NCBI GenBank assembly: GCA_965202735.1
Contig: OZ241844.1
Location: 744,001-808,000, forward strand
Length of the DNA: 64,000 bases
Direction of reading: 5' to 3'
DNA from: HK1 sp965202735
GTDB taxonomy: Bacteria; Pseudomonadota; Gammaproteobacteria; HK1
Positions 1-8,734 of the stretch are shown piece by piece. The notes beneath the pieces are model-generated. The model made no database searches, had not been told where the DNA came from, and worked only from the letters and a program-made list of their open reading frames with translations. The position numbers were made by a program, and so were the translations under genes. The first letter of the stretch is position 1; the number at the start of each line of letters is the position of its first letter.

Positions 1-1120
1 CGGCCGCAATGCCGCGCGCCACCGTGCCCCCGTCGACGACGGCGCCCGCGTCCTCCCCGGGTCCATCGGTCCCGTCGGTGCCGGCGGCGAGCACGAAGGC
101 GCCCGCGCGGCCGCGGATCTCGAGCGCCGCCGCCAGCGCGAGGCTCTGGCAGCGCCCGCCCCGGCCGGGATCCGGCGGCAGCACCACGGTGGTCTCGCTC
201 GCCCACACGTGCGCGGCGGGCTTCCCGCCCGCAATCTCGCGTCCGACCCGGCGTCCGGCGTCGAGGGCGTCCCCCTCCAGGAGGTCGGGATGCTCGACGA
301 CGCCGACGCCGGCGGCCCGGAAGGCCGCCGCGGCGGCGGCCCGCGCGGCGGCCGGCCGGGCGACGATCTCCGTCCGGACACGGCCGGTCGCGTCCGCGCC
401 GGACAGCGGCGGCGCCCGCCGGCCCATCTCCACGAGCCAGGGCGGAAGGCCGAGGCCGTCGATTGCGAGGTCCTCGCCCGAATGGGCGACCAGCAGCCCC
501 GACCCGATCACCTTCGGATCGTCGCCGGGCACGTCCGAGATCGCGAGATTGAGGGTCCGGCGGGCGGCGAGCCGCCGGGCCAGCCGGCCGCCCTTGATGC
601 GCGAGATGCGCTTGCGCACGCGGTTGACGGCGCCGATCGGGTGTCCCGCGGCCAGCAGGTACTCGTTCACCCGGGCGAGGTCCGGCGCGTCGAACCCTTC
701 CGGCAGGACCTCCACGAGCGCCGACGCACCGCCCGACACCAGCGCCAGGACGTCCGCGCCGGCCGGCACCGCATCGACGAAGCCCACGAGCGCGCGCCCC
801 GCCGCCAGGCAGGACCCGTCCGGCACCGGATGCGAGGACTCGACCACCTCGACCGGCCAGCCCGGATCGGGCGCCTCGCCCGCATGGCCGTGCTTGGTGA
901 TGACCAGCGCACGTTCGATGCCCGGTCCGAGAGCGTCGAACGCACCGGCCATCATCGCCGGCGCCGCCTTGCCCACCGCGAACGCGAAGCGCGGGGCGAA
1001 GTCCCGCTCGCCGGCCAGCCGGCGGCGCACGCTCTCGCGGCCCCCGGTCGCGTCGAGCGCGGCGCGGAGACCGTCGAGCAGGAGGCGGCGGGGGGCCGCC
1101 GCTGCGTTCGCCGGGGCCAT
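1..1120 (-). CDS. Glycerate 2-kinase, MOFRL family (3' end off the window)
   Basis: Reading the minus strand from the ATG at 1120 gives an open frame that runs off the left edge, with about 373 codons visible. The N-terminal part contains FAVGKAAPAMM, then TKHGHAGEAPDPGW, ESSHPVPDG and LALVSGGASAL, the hallmark blocks of the DUF4147/MOFRL glycerate kinases (GckA/TtuD type). Later come ISDVPGDDP and LAAGTDGTDGPGEDAGA, typical of the MOFRL domain. The family phosphorylates D-glycerate to 2-phosphoglycerate in the cytoplasm. It lies 23 bases downstream of metZ on the same strand and may share its transcript. No frameshift is seen. Family assignment is firm; the exact substrate is inferred. Confidence 0.85.
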   Translation of the reverse strand, partial: MAPANAAAAPRRLLLDGLRAALDATGGRESVRRRLAGERDFAPRFAFAVGKAAPAMMAGAFDALGPGIERALVITKHGHAGEAPDPGWPVEVVESSHPVPDGSCLAAGRALVGFVDAVPAGADVLALVSGGASALVEVLPEGFDAPDLARVNEYLLAAGHPIGAVNRVRKRISRIKGGRLARRLAARRTLNLAISDVPGDDPKVIGSGLLVAHSGEDLAIDGLGLPPWLVEMGRRAPPLSGADATGRVRTEIVARPAAARAAAAAAFRAAGVGVVEHPDLLEGDALDAGRRVGREIAGGKPAAHVWASETTVVLPPDPGRGGRCQSLALAAALEIRGRAGAFVLAAGTDGTDGPGEDAGAVVDGGTVARGIAA

Positions 1121-1143
1121 CCGGACTGCGCGGCCGTCGCGCG

Positions 1144-2370
1144 TCAGCCGGCGCCGGCGCGGTGCGCCGGCCCGCCGCTCGCGAGCGCGTCGAGCCCGCG
1201 CGCGAGGTCGGCGCGGATGTCCTCGAACGCGTCGAGGCCGACCGCCACGCGGACCAGCGATTCCCCGATCCCCGCCGCCTCGCGCTGCTCCGGCGTGATC
1301 CGGCCGTGGGTGGTCGAGGCGGGGTGGACGATGGTGGTCTTCACGTCCCCGAGGTTGGCGGTGATGGAGAGCGCCCGCGTCGCATCGATGACCCCCCACG
1401 CCTCGGCCCGGCCTCCATGCACGTCGAAGGCCACGATGCCGCCGCCGGCGCTCTGCTGCCGCAGGGCGAGCTCGTGGCCGGGATGCGTCTCCAGCCCGGG
1501 GTAGTGGACGCGCCGCACCGCGGGGTGGCGCGAAAGCCAGCGCGCGAGGCGCTCCGCCCTCTCGCAGATGGCCCGCATGCGGATGCCGAGGGTCTCCAGC
1601 CCGTGCAGGAAGACCCAGGCATTGAACGGGCTCATGCTCGGTCCCGTGGTGCGCATCAGCGAGAACAGCATGTCGTGGTGCGCGGGGTCCTTCAGGACCA
1701 CCGCGCCGCCCACGCAGCGGCCCTGACCGTCGAGGTACTTGGTGGCGGTATGCACCACGATGTCGGCGCCCAGCTCGAGCGGCCGGGACAGCGCCGGCGT
1801 GCACAGGCCGTTGTCGACGACGAGCTCCGCGCCGTGGGCGCGCGCGAGCGCTCCGAGGGCGGCGATGTCCGCCACCTCGCCGAGCGGATTGGTGGGGCTC
1901 TCCACGAAGAGCATCTTCGTCCCGGGCCGGACCGCGCCGGACCACGCCGACGGGTCGGTCACGTCGGCGAAGGTGGTCTCGATGCCGAAACGCGAGAGGA
2001 CGTTCGTGAACAGCGACGTCGTCGTGCCGAACAGGCCGTTGGCGGCGACCACGTGGTCCCCGGCGCGCAGCAGGGCCATCGACGTGATGAGGATCGCGGC
2101 CATGCCCGACGAGGTGGCGATGCAGCGGGCGCCGCCCTCCAGCGCCGCCAGCCGATGCTCGAACGCGCGCACGGTCGGGTTCGTGAACCGGGAGTAGACG
2201 TTGCCGGGCTCGTCGCCGGCGAAGCGTGCGGCGGCCTCGCGGGCGTTCGCGAACACGAAGCTGGAGGTGAGGAAGATCGGGTCGTTGTGCTCCCGCTCGC
2301 CGGTCCGGACCTGGCCGGCGCGCACCGACAGCGTGTCGAACCCCAGCCCGCTGGCGTCGAACTCGTTCAT
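1144..2370 (-). CDS. metZ: O-succinylhomoserine sulfhydrylase
   Basis: 408-residue PLP enzyme of the Cys/Met-metabolism family, which makes homocysteine from O-succinylhomoserine and sulfide. Visible motifs are the N-terminal DTLSVRAGQ, the substrate-site block PIFLTSSFVF, and the PLP-lysine region VHTATKYLDGQGR followed by GGAVV. I placed the start at the ATG at 2370 (MNEFDASGLG) because GGAGG sits nine bases upstream. The ATG at 2379 abuts that GGAGG directly and is less likely. It lies at the end of the purF cluster, as in pseudomonads. Cystathionine gamma-synthase is the main alternative, but neighbourhood and sequence favour MetZ. Confidence 0.9.
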   Translation of the reverse strand: MNEFDASGLGFDTLSVRAGQVRTGEREHNDPIFLTSSFVFANAREAAARFAGDEPGNVYSRFTNPTVRAFEHRLAALEGGARCIATSSGMAAILITSMALLRAGDHVVAANGLFGTTTSLFTNVLSRFGIETTFADVTDPSAWSGAVRPGTKMLFVESPTNPLGEVADIAALGALARAHGAELVVDNGLCTPALSRPLELGADIVVHTATKYLDGQGRCVGGAVVLKDPAHHDMLFSLMRTTGPSMSPFNAWVFLHGLETLGIRMRAICERAERLARWLSRHPAVRRVHYPGLETHPGHELALRQQSAGGGIVAFDVHGGRAEAWGVIDATRALSITANLGDVKTTIVHPASTTHGRITPEQREAAGIGESLVRVAVGLDAFEDIRADLARGLDALASGGPAHRAGAG

Positions 2371-2490
2371 GGCGGACATCCTCCGGGCCGGCTCGTACTC
2401 GAGCCGGCAAGAACATTCATGAACGGCGCCGGGCCGGGCCACCCCGCGGCATGAGGCAGTGACCGTTCAGGCGAGCATTCCGGCCGATCC

Positions 2491-2507
2491 GGTACGACGG
2501 GCCCCGT
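2491..2507 (-). terminator. Short GC-rich hairpin downstream of purF
   Basis: ACGACGG and CCGTCGT flank a 3-base loop, giving a perfect 7-bp stem about 70 bases past the purF stop. A second smaller stem (CCGGC/GCCGG) lies at about 2525-2540. There is no T-run, so a role in ending purF transcription before metZ is only a possibility. Confidence 0.3.
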
Positions 2508-2577
2508 CGTGCCCGCCCTCGTGTCCGGCCCGAAAGCCGGTGCACGGCAAGAGCCCGAGAAATCCGGCGAAGGCGTG

Positions 2578-4080
2578 TCAGCTCCGCAGCTCCGACGCGT
2601 CGCGGGCGGCCGCGGCCCGGACGCTCCGGGCGGCGTCGGCGCGGTGCTCGGCGATCCGCTCGAGGTAGCTCGGGGACACGCCCCCGGTGACGTACTCGCC
2701 CGTGAAGCAGGAGGTGTCGAACTCCCGCAGGCGCGGGTTCCCGCGCCGTACCGCGTCGACCAGCCCGTCGATCGACTGGTAGAAGAGCCGGTCGGCGCCG
2801 ATGGCCCGGGCGACGTCGTCCTCGCTGCGGTTGAACGCGACGAGCTCGGCCATCACCGGCATGTCGATGCCGTACACGTTCGGGTACCGCACCGGCGGCG
2901 CCGCCGACGCGAAGTAGACCCGCCGCGCCCCCGCGTCGCGCGCCTGCTGGACGATCTGCCTGGACGTCGTGCCGCGCACGATGGAGTCGTCGACCAGCAG
3001 GACGTTCTTGCCCTCGAACTCGAGCCCGATGGCGTTGAGCTTGCGGCGTACCGAGCGCATGCGCTGCGTCTGCCCGGGCATGATGAAGGTGCGCGCGACG
3101 TAGCGGTTCTTGATGAAGCCCTCCCGGTACTTCACGCCGAGATCGTAGGCGAGGGGAAGGCATGCGGTCCGGCTGGTCTCGGGGATGGGGATCACCACGT
3201 CGATGTCGTGGTCGGGCCATTCCCGGAGGATCTTCTCCGCGAGCGCCTCCCCCATGCGCAGCCGCGCCTTGTAGACCGACACGTCGTCGATGATGGAGTC
3301 GGGCCGTGCGAGGTAGACGTACTCGAAGATGCACGGCGCGTACCGCGGCTCCTCGAAGCAGGGGCGGGTGTGCACCTCTCCGTCCAGAGTGACGATCATG
3401 GCCTCGCCCGGCGCGAGGTCGCGCACGAGCTCGAATCCCAGCGCATCGAGCGCGACGCTCTCGGACCCCACCATGTACTCCGTCCCCTCCGCCGTCTCGC
3501 GCGCGCCGAAGCACAGCGGCCGGATCGCGCACGGGTCGCGGAACGCCACCAGCCCGTAGCCGAAGATCAGCGCCACCGCCGCATAGCCGCCGAGACACCG
3601 CCGGTGGACGCCGGCGACCGCCTCGAAGATCGTGTCCTCGTCCAGCACGAGCCGGCGCCGGTGCGCGAGCTCGCTCGCGAAGAGGTTGAGAAGGACCTCC
3701 GAGTCCGACTCCGTGTTCATGTGTCTCAGCTCGTCGCGAAACACCTCCTCGCCGAGCTCTCCGGCGTTGATCAGGTTGCCGTTGTGCGCGAGCGCGATGC
3801 CGTAGGGGGAGTTGACGTAGAAGGGCTGCGCCTCCGCCGGGGATTCGCTCCCCGCCGTCGGATAGCGGATGTGGCCGATGCCCGCCCGGCCCCGGAGCGC
3901 CTCCATGTGGTGCGGCTGGAAGACGTCGCGCACGAGCCCGTTGGCCTTGCGCTGGTGGATCTTCAGATCGCAGGTGAAGATGCCGGCGGCGTCCTGACCG
4001 CGATGCTGGAGCGCGGTGAGGGCGTCATACAGGTCCTGGCCGACCTCGGTCCGGCCGACGATACCGACGATACCGCACAT
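2578..4080 (-). CDS. purF: Amidophosphoribosyltransferase
   Basis: 500 residues, the normal length. It catalyses the first committed step of purine synthesis: PRPP plus glutamine gives 5-phosphoribosylamine. The start is set at the ATG at 4080 because the protein must begin MCGIVG, where Cys2 becomes the N-terminal nucleophile of the class II glutamine amidotransferase domain. The upstream extension of the open frame is non-coding. The N-terminal half shows LQHRGQDAAGI and ALAHNGNLIN. The C-terminal phosphoribosyltransferase domain shows the PRPP loop LLVDDSIVRGTTS. The cvpA-purF-metZ order is the standard gammaproteobacterial one. Confidence 0.97.
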   Translation of the reverse strand: MCGIVGIVGRTEVGQDLYDALTALQHRGQDAAGIFTCDLKIHQRKANGLVRDVFQPHHMEALRGRAGIGHIRYPTAGSESPAEAQPFYVNSPYGIALAHNGNLINAGELGEEVFRDELRHMNTESDSEVLLNLFASELAHRRRLVLDEDTIFEAVAGVHRRCLGGYAAVALIFGYGLVAFRDPCAIRPLCFGARETAEGTEYMVGSESVALDALGFELVRDLAPGEAMIVTLDGEVHTRPCFEEPRYAPCIFEYVYLARPDSIIDDVSVYKARLRMGEALAEKILREWPDHDIDVVIPIPETSRTACLPLAYDLGVKYREGFIKNRYVARTFIMPGQTQRMRSVRRKLNAIGLEFEGKNVLLVDDSIVRGTTSRQIVQQARDAGARRVYFASAAPPVRYPNVYGIDMPVMAELVAFNRSEDDVARAIGADRLFYQSIDGLVDAVRRGNPRLREFDTSCFTGEYVTGGVSPSYLERIAEHRADAARSVRAAAARDASELRS

Positions 4081-4191
4081 CGAAGACGTACCCGCTGCAC
4101 GAGATGGCGCCCGCCCGCGCTGCGTCCGGGCGGCGGTCCCGGAATGATACCGAGTGGCGTCGCGCGAGAGAAACGAATTCGCCCCGCCGCA

Positions 4192-4322
4192 CAGGACCAT
4201 TCAGAAGTCGCGGCCACCGGCCGCCAGACCGGAATCTCGCCCGGTGGCTGGCTGTCTTCCGGCATCGAAGACCCGATTCGAGCGTCTGATGAACCGCCCG
4301 TCACGGCCTCCGGAGAGCCCTG
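4192..4322 (+). mobile_element. 131-bp MITE-like element, family 2, copy 1
   Basis: Fills most of the purF-cvpA gap. It begins CAGGACCATTCAGAAGTC and ends with a degenerate inverted copy (GGCCTCCGGAGAGCCCTG). A second element of exactly 131 bp, in opposite orientation, lies at 63812-63942. They share both ends and the internal GATGAACCG...CGTCACG block. There is no open frame, so it would need a transposase acting in trans. The rest of the 4081-4332 gap holds nothing recognisable. Confidence 0.7.
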
Positions 4323-4332
4323 CCCCGCCGAA

Positions 4333-4833
4333 TCAGGGACCCGGCCCGAAGCGCATCTGCTGCCGCACTTCCGACGGCAGGAAGGCGCCGATCTCGTTCG
4401 CGAGATCCACCAGGTGCGGCAGCAGGACGGACTCGCTCCACCAGGGAGCCCCGGGCAGCGCGGTCAGCCCGGCGAGCAGCACCAGCAGTCCCGCGATGAC
4501 GACCCCGCGCAACGCGCCGAACACGATCCCCAGCGACCGGTCCGTCCCCGACATGCCCGTCTTCTCGACGAGCAGGCCGGCCATGCGGAGCACGACGCCG
4601 CAGGCCAGCAGCACCAGGATCAGGAGGACGACGAACGCGATGGCCACGCGCCAGGCAGGCTTGGTGACGTACCCCTCGAGTAGCGCCGCCCCTCGTCCCG
4701 AGAACGCGATGGCGACCCAGAACGCCGCGATCCACCCCGCCAGTGACAGGGCTTCCTTGACGAACCCGCGCCGCAGACTGATGGCGGTGGAGATTCCGAC
4801 AATGGCGAGGATCACGTAGTCGATCCAGATCAT
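4333..4833 (-). CDS. cvpA: CvpA family inner-membrane protein
   Basis: 166-residue membrane protein. The ATG at 4833 (MIWIDYVIL) is chosen because it begins directly with the first membrane helix; the longer open frame is basic, unconserved sequence. Four hydrophobic segments are visible at about residues 4-22, 27-46, 63-85 and 102-124. The family is linked to colicin V production and to the purF operon; its molecular role is unclear. It is followed by purF about 250 bases downstream, the gap being occupied by a 131-bp mobile repeat. Confidence 0.88.
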   Translation of the reverse strand: MIWIDYVILAIVGISTAISLRRGFVKEALSLAGWIAAFWVAIAFSGRGAALLEGYVTKPAWRVAIAFVVLLILVLLACGVVLRMAGLLVEKTGMSGTDRSLGIVFGALRGVVIAGLLVLLAGLTALPGAPWWSESVLLPHLVDLANEIGAFLPSEVRQQMRFGPGP

Positions 4834-4983
4834 CCGGGACGCATCCCTCCGGCCATGGGGTACGAAGCGCACCCGGGATCGGGCGCCGGCGACGCCCTCC
4901 GTTGCCGGGAGCCCGGGGTACGCGTGGCTCGGGCGTTCGCGGCACCCGGGGTCGGGTACCGGCAAAACACCCTCCGTCGACGG

Positions 4984-5706
4984 TCACCCGCCGGGGTACG
5001 GCACCACGATCCCCTCAAGCGCCATCTCGCGCCGCAGCTTCGCCGCGGAGGTCTTCGCCTGCTCGCGGTCCGGCATGGGACCGACGAAGACGCGCGAGAC
5101 GGCGCCCCGCGCCGACGACCCGGATTCGATGAACGCGGGGTATCCTGCGGCCCGGAGGCGCTTGCGCAGCGCGAGCGCGTTCTCCGGCCTGATGAAGCTT
5201 CCGATCTGGACGGTCCACCCGCCCGCGGCGGCGGTCTCCGCGACCGGTCCGGCCGTCCGCCGCTTCTTCGCCGGAGCCGGGTCGGCGCGTGTCACGGACG
5301 GTCCGGAAGGGGTCCCCGAAGCCGGCTCCCCGGAGGCGCCGGCGCTCTGCGCGGCCCCGGACGCGCCCGGGGAGCTCGACGGGACGCCGGCAGCCGGAGC
5401 CTCGGCCGAGGCCTCGGCCGAGGCCTCGGAATGGGCGGTGCGCTGCCCGGCATCCGCCCGCGGCGCGTTCCGGCCGTGCTCGCGTTCCAGCTCCATGTCG
5501 AGCCGTGGCGTCTGCGGTGCTTCGAGCGTGCCGCCCGCCGCCGGTCCGAGCTCGACCTGCGGGCGCTCGGGGATTGCGGATATCAGGTCCGCGGCCGTCT
5601 CCCCGTCCGTCTCGCGAGGCATGTCGAACAGGATCGGGACGAACACCACCGCCAGCGAAACGAGGACGACCGCACCGACCAAGCGTTGCTTGAGAGGCTC
5701 TTCCAT
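4984..5706 (-). CDS. DedD-like SPOR-domain cell-division protein
   Basis: 240 residues. A single N-terminal membrane helix (about 8-28: VGAVVLVSLAVVFVPILF) is followed by a low-complexity Ala/Ser/Pro/Gly linker of about 120 residues, with ASAEASAEA repeats, and a C-terminal SPOR domain (about 160-238: WTVQIGSF...ALRKRLRAAGYPAF...RVFVGPM). SPOR domains bind denuded septal peptidoglycan; DedD-type proteins act at the division site with the SPOR module in the periplasm. It sits between folC and cvpA, the usual dedD position. It ends 150 bases before cvpA, and that gap contains no recognised gene. Confidence 0.85.
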   Translation of the reverse strand: MEEPLKQRLVGAVVLVSLAVVFVPILFDMPRETDGETAADLISAIPERPQVELGPAAGGTLEAPQTPRLDMELEREHGRNAPRADAGQRTAHSEASAEASAEAPAAGVPSSSPGASGAAQSAGASGEPASGTPSGPSVTRADPAPAKKRRTAGPVAETAAAGGWTVQIGSFIRPENALALRKRLRAAGYPAFIESGSSARGAVSRVFVGPMPDREQAKTSAAKLRREMALEGIVVPYPGG

Positions 5707-5709
5707 CGC

Positions 5710-7008
5710 TCAAGTTTCGGGACAGACCGCCGAACTTGCAAGGCGAAGCGCCCGTTGCACGGTCACGAACGAGCCGAAGACCACGATCTCCTCGCGCTCG
5801 CCGCGATCGGCGAGCGCGGCCGCGAAGGCCGCGTCCACCGAGTCGAACGCCAGGCTCGGCGCCGGGCCGGGGAGCGCCCGGGCGAGCTCGCGCGCGTCGC
5901 GCCCGCGAGAGCCCGGCAGCGAGGCGAGATACCACACGTCGATCTCGTGCGAGAGGGCGTCGAACATGGCGCCGGCATCCTTGTCGTCCAGGACGCCGCA
6001 TACCGCGCGGCGCATCGGCCGCGGGCGGCCGGACGCCAGATGAGCCGCCAACGCCTGTGCGGCGAGAGGGTTGTGGGCCACGTCGACGAGGATGCGCGGC
6101 GGGGCTTCGAGCCATTGCAGCCTCCCCGCGATCCTCGCGCCCGCGATGCCCCTGCGCGACGCGTCGATGCCCACCTTCACCCGCGGCGACAACGCGTCGA
6201 GCACCGCGAGACACGCCGCCGCGTTGCCGAGCTGATGGAGGCCGGCGAGGCCCGGTGGCGGCAGCCCGTCGATCGCCGCACCGCCGGCGCCCCACCATCT
6301 CCAGCCATTCGGTCCGCGCTCGAATCCGTAGTCGCGCCCCGGGATCCGGCACGGGGTCCCGATCGCGCGGGCGTGGTCGACAACGCTTTGCGGCGGCGCG
6401 GGCTCGCCGAGGACGCAGGGCACGGCCGGGCGCATGATCCCGGCCTTCTCCCGGCCGGCCGACTCGCGATCGTCCCCGAGCCATGCCCGGTGGTCCACGT
6501 CGACGGCGGTGATCAGGGAGACGCTCGGGTCGAACGCATTGACCGCGTCCAGGCGACCGCCCAGACCGACCTCCATGATCGCCACGTCGACCCGCGCCCG
6601 TTCGATGAGGTCCGCCGCCGCGAGGGTTCCGAACTCGAAGAACGTCAGCAAAGTGTCCCCGCGCGCCGCCTCGACGCGCTCGAACGCCTCGACGAGCGCT
6701 GCGTCGGACACCGACCGCGCCCCGATCCTCACCCGTTCGTTGTAGCGGTGGAGGTGCGGGGACGTGTAGGTCCCGGTCCGAAGCCCGGCCGCGGTCAGGA
6801 TCGATTCGAGGAACGCGACGCACGACCCCTTGCCGTTCGTGCCCGCGACCACGATGCGCGGCGCCCGGTCCGGATCGCGGCACGCATCGAGCCCCATCGC
6901 ATCGCGCACCCGCCGGCATCGTTCCAGGCCGAGGTCCATCGCGCGCGGATGCAGGGTCGACTGCCACTCCAGCCATTCATGGAGCGAGCTCCGCCCCGTC
7001 GCCTTCAC
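5710..7008 (-). CDS. folC: Bifunctional folylpolyglutamate/dihydrofolate synthase
   Basis: 432 residues from the GTG at 7008; an in-frame ATG at 7053 would add 15 basic residues. I prefer the GTG because SLHEWLEWQSTLHPRAMDLGL then aligns with the start of known FolC proteins. Visible motifs are the P-loop VAGTNGKGS, FEFGTLAAADL, EVGLGGRLDAVN, the DRESAGREKAGI loop, and VDVAHNPLAAQAL near the C-terminal domain. FolC adds glutamates to folates and makes dihydrofolate from dihydropteroate in the cytoplasm. Its stop is 3 bases from the dedD start, so the two are probably translationally coupled. Confidence 0.93.
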   Translation of the reverse strand: MKATGRSSLHEWLEWQSTLHPRAMDLGLERCRRVRDAMGLDACRDPDRAPRIVVAGTNGKGSCVAFLESILTAAGLRTGTYTSPHLHRYNERVRIGARSVSDAALVEAFERVEAARGDTLLTFFEFGTLAAADLIERARVDVAIMEVGLGGRLDAVNAFDPSVSLITAVDVDHRAWLGDDRESAGREKAGIMRPAVPCVLGEPAPPQSVVDHARAIGTPCRIPGRDYGFERGPNGWRWWGAGGAAIDGLPPPGLAGLHQLGNAAACLAVLDALSPRVKVGIDASRRGIAGARIAGRLQWLEAPPRILVDVAHNPLAAQALAAHLASGRPRPMRRAVCGVLDDKDAGAMFDALSHEIDVWYLASLPGSRGRDARELARALPGPAPSLAFDSVDAAFAAALADRGEREEIVVFGSFVTVQRALRLASSAVCPET

Positions 7009-7064
7009 CGCGCGCCTGCGTCCCGCGCGCCGCGCCGCCCCCCGGCCGGGCATCGGGTGCGCGA

Positions 7065-7925
7065 TCAGGGCGGCGGCTGGTGGGTCAGCATCGCGAGCAG
7101 ACCCGCGATGGCATCGCGCTGCTCGCGCCGGTCGACAATCATGTCGACGGCGCCGTGCCCGAGCAGGAACTCGCTGCGCTGGAAGCCTTCCGGGAGCGTC
7201 TCTCCGATCGTCTGCTCGATGACCCGCGGCCCGGTGAAGCAGATGAGCGCATCGGGCTCGGCGATGTTGACGTCCCCGAGCATGCCCAGGCTCGCGGAAA
7301 CCCCCCCGGTCGTGGGATCGGTCAGCACCGAGACATAGGGCAGGCGCCGCTCCTGGAGCCGCGCGAGCGCGGCGCTGGTCTTGGCCATCTGGAACAGTGC
7401 GAACAGACCCTCCTGCATCCGCGCTCCGCCGCTGCAGGTGAACGCGACGAGGGGAATGCCTTCCCCGACCGCGGCCTCGACCGCGCGGACGAAGCGCTCC
7501 CCCACCACCGACCCCATCGACCCCGCACGGAACCCGTACTCGAAGGCGACGGCGACGAGCGCGATGCCCCGCACCCGTCCCATCATCGCGACCAGAGCGT
7601 CCTTCTCGCCGGTGGCCTTCTGGTCCTTCGCGATCTGGTCCTGGTACTTCTTGCCGCTCCTGAACCTGAGCACGTCGACCGGCTCGACCCCGGCGCCGAT
7701 CTCGACCCTCGGCTCCTCGTCGAGGAACAGGTTCAGCCGGCGGCGCGCGCTCTGGCGCATGTGGTGCCCGCACTTGGGACAGACGTCGGTGTTGCGCTCC
7801 AGCTCGGCCCGGTAGAGCACGGCGTTGCACCGGGAACACTTCGTCCACAGCCCTTCCGGAACGGACCGGCGGCTTGCGCCGTCGGTGCGGATCCGCGATG
7901 GCAGCAGGCGCCCGAACCAGCTCAT
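7065..7925 (-). CDS. accD: Acetyl-CoA carboxylase carboxyltransferase beta subunit
   Basis: 286 residues. The N-terminal zinc ribbon has CSRC (Cys30, Cys33) and CPKCGHH (Cys49, Cys52). The carboxyltransferase core includes the FTCSGGARMQEG oxyanion region and LTDPTTGGVSAS. With AccA it transfers the carboxyl group from carboxybiotin to acetyl-CoA, giving malonyl-CoA. The ATG at 7925 overlaps the trpA stop as ATGA, indicating coupled translation. The longer upstream open frame is the shadow of trpA. accD followed by folC is the conserved order. Confidence 0.96.
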   Translation of the reverse strand: MSWFGRLLPSRIRTDGASRRSVPEGLWTKCSRCNAVLYRAELERNTDVCPKCGHHMRQSARRRLNLFLDEEPRVEIGAGVEPVDVLRFRSGKKYQDQIAKDQKATGEKDALVAMMGRVRGIALVAVAFEYGFRAGSMGSVVGERFVRAVEAAVGEGIPLVAFTCSGGARMQEGLFALFQMAKTSAALARLQERRLPYVSVLTDPTTGGVSASLGMLGDVNIAEPDALICFTGPRVIEQTIGETLPEGFQRSEFLLGHGAVDMIVDRREQRDAIAGLLAMLTHQPPP

Positions 7926-8734
7926 GACGTGGCCGTGTCCAGCGCGCTCCGCAGCTCCCCGATGAAGCCGGCGAGGATCCCCGGGAGCGCTTCCGGGGCG
8001 CCGGCGTTCTCCTCGACGCGGGCGACGACCGCGGTGCCGACCACCACCGCGTCGCCGACCCGCGCGACCCGCGCCGCGGACGCGCGGTCGCGGATCCCGA
8101 ATCCGACGCCGACGGGGAGATCCGTCACGCGCCGGATGCGGGCCAGGCGCTCGGCCACTTCGTCGACATCGAGCGTGGCCGCGCCGGTCACCCCCTTCAG
8201 CGAGACGTAGTAGACGAACCCGCTCGCCTCGGCGCAGATCCGCGCGATCCGATCGTCGCTGCTCGTCGGAGACACCAGGAATACCGGGTCCATCCCGTTC
8301 GCCCGCACCTCGCGTACCAGGCCGGCCGCCTCCTCGGGAGGGAGATCCACGGTGATGAGACCGTCGACCCCCGCCGCCGCCGCGCGCTCCGCCGCCCGGG
8401 CGTAGCCGGCCGATTCCAGCGGGTTCAGATAGCCCATCAGCACCACGGGCGTCGCGGCGTCGCCGGAGCGGAACTCGCGCACGATGTCGAGCACCTTCCC
8501 GAAGGTCATGCCGGCGGCGAGCGCCCGCTCGCTTGCCCGCTGGATGACCGGACCGTCCGCCATCGGGTCGGAGAACGGAACCCCGAGCTCGAGGATGTCC
8601 GCGCCCGCCGCCACCATCGCGCGCATGACCGGGACCGTGGCGGACGGGCACGGGTCGCCGGCGGTGACGAACGGGACGAGCGCGGTCCGGCTCCGGGCCC
8701 GCAGCGCGGCGAACCGGTCCGCGATCCGGCTCAC
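7922..8734 (-). CDS. trpA: Tryptophan synthase alpha subunit
   Basis: 270 residues from the GTG at 8734, which overlaps the trpB stop as GTGA; this and MSRIADRFAAL homology fix the start. TIM-barrel motifs are VPFVTAGDP, LELGVPFSDPMADGP (catalytic Glu in LELG), LITVDLPPEE (catalytic Asp), YYVSLKGVTGA and VGFGIRD. It cleaves indole-3-glycerol phosphate and channels indole to TrpB. It is translationally coupled upstream to trpB and downstream to accD. Confidence 0.96.
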   Translation of the reverse strand: MSRIADRFAALRARSRTALVPFVTAGDPCPSATVPVMRAMVAAGADILELGVPFSDPMADGPVIQRASERALAAGMTFGKVLDIVREFRSGDAATPVVLMGYLNPLESAGYARAAERAAAAGVDGLITVDLPPEEAAGLVREVRANGMDPVFLVSPTSSDDRIARICAEASGFVYYVSLKGVTGAATLDVDEVAERLARIRRVTDLPVGVGFGIRDRASAARVARVGDAVVVGTAVVARVEENAGAPEALPGILAGFIGELRSALDTATS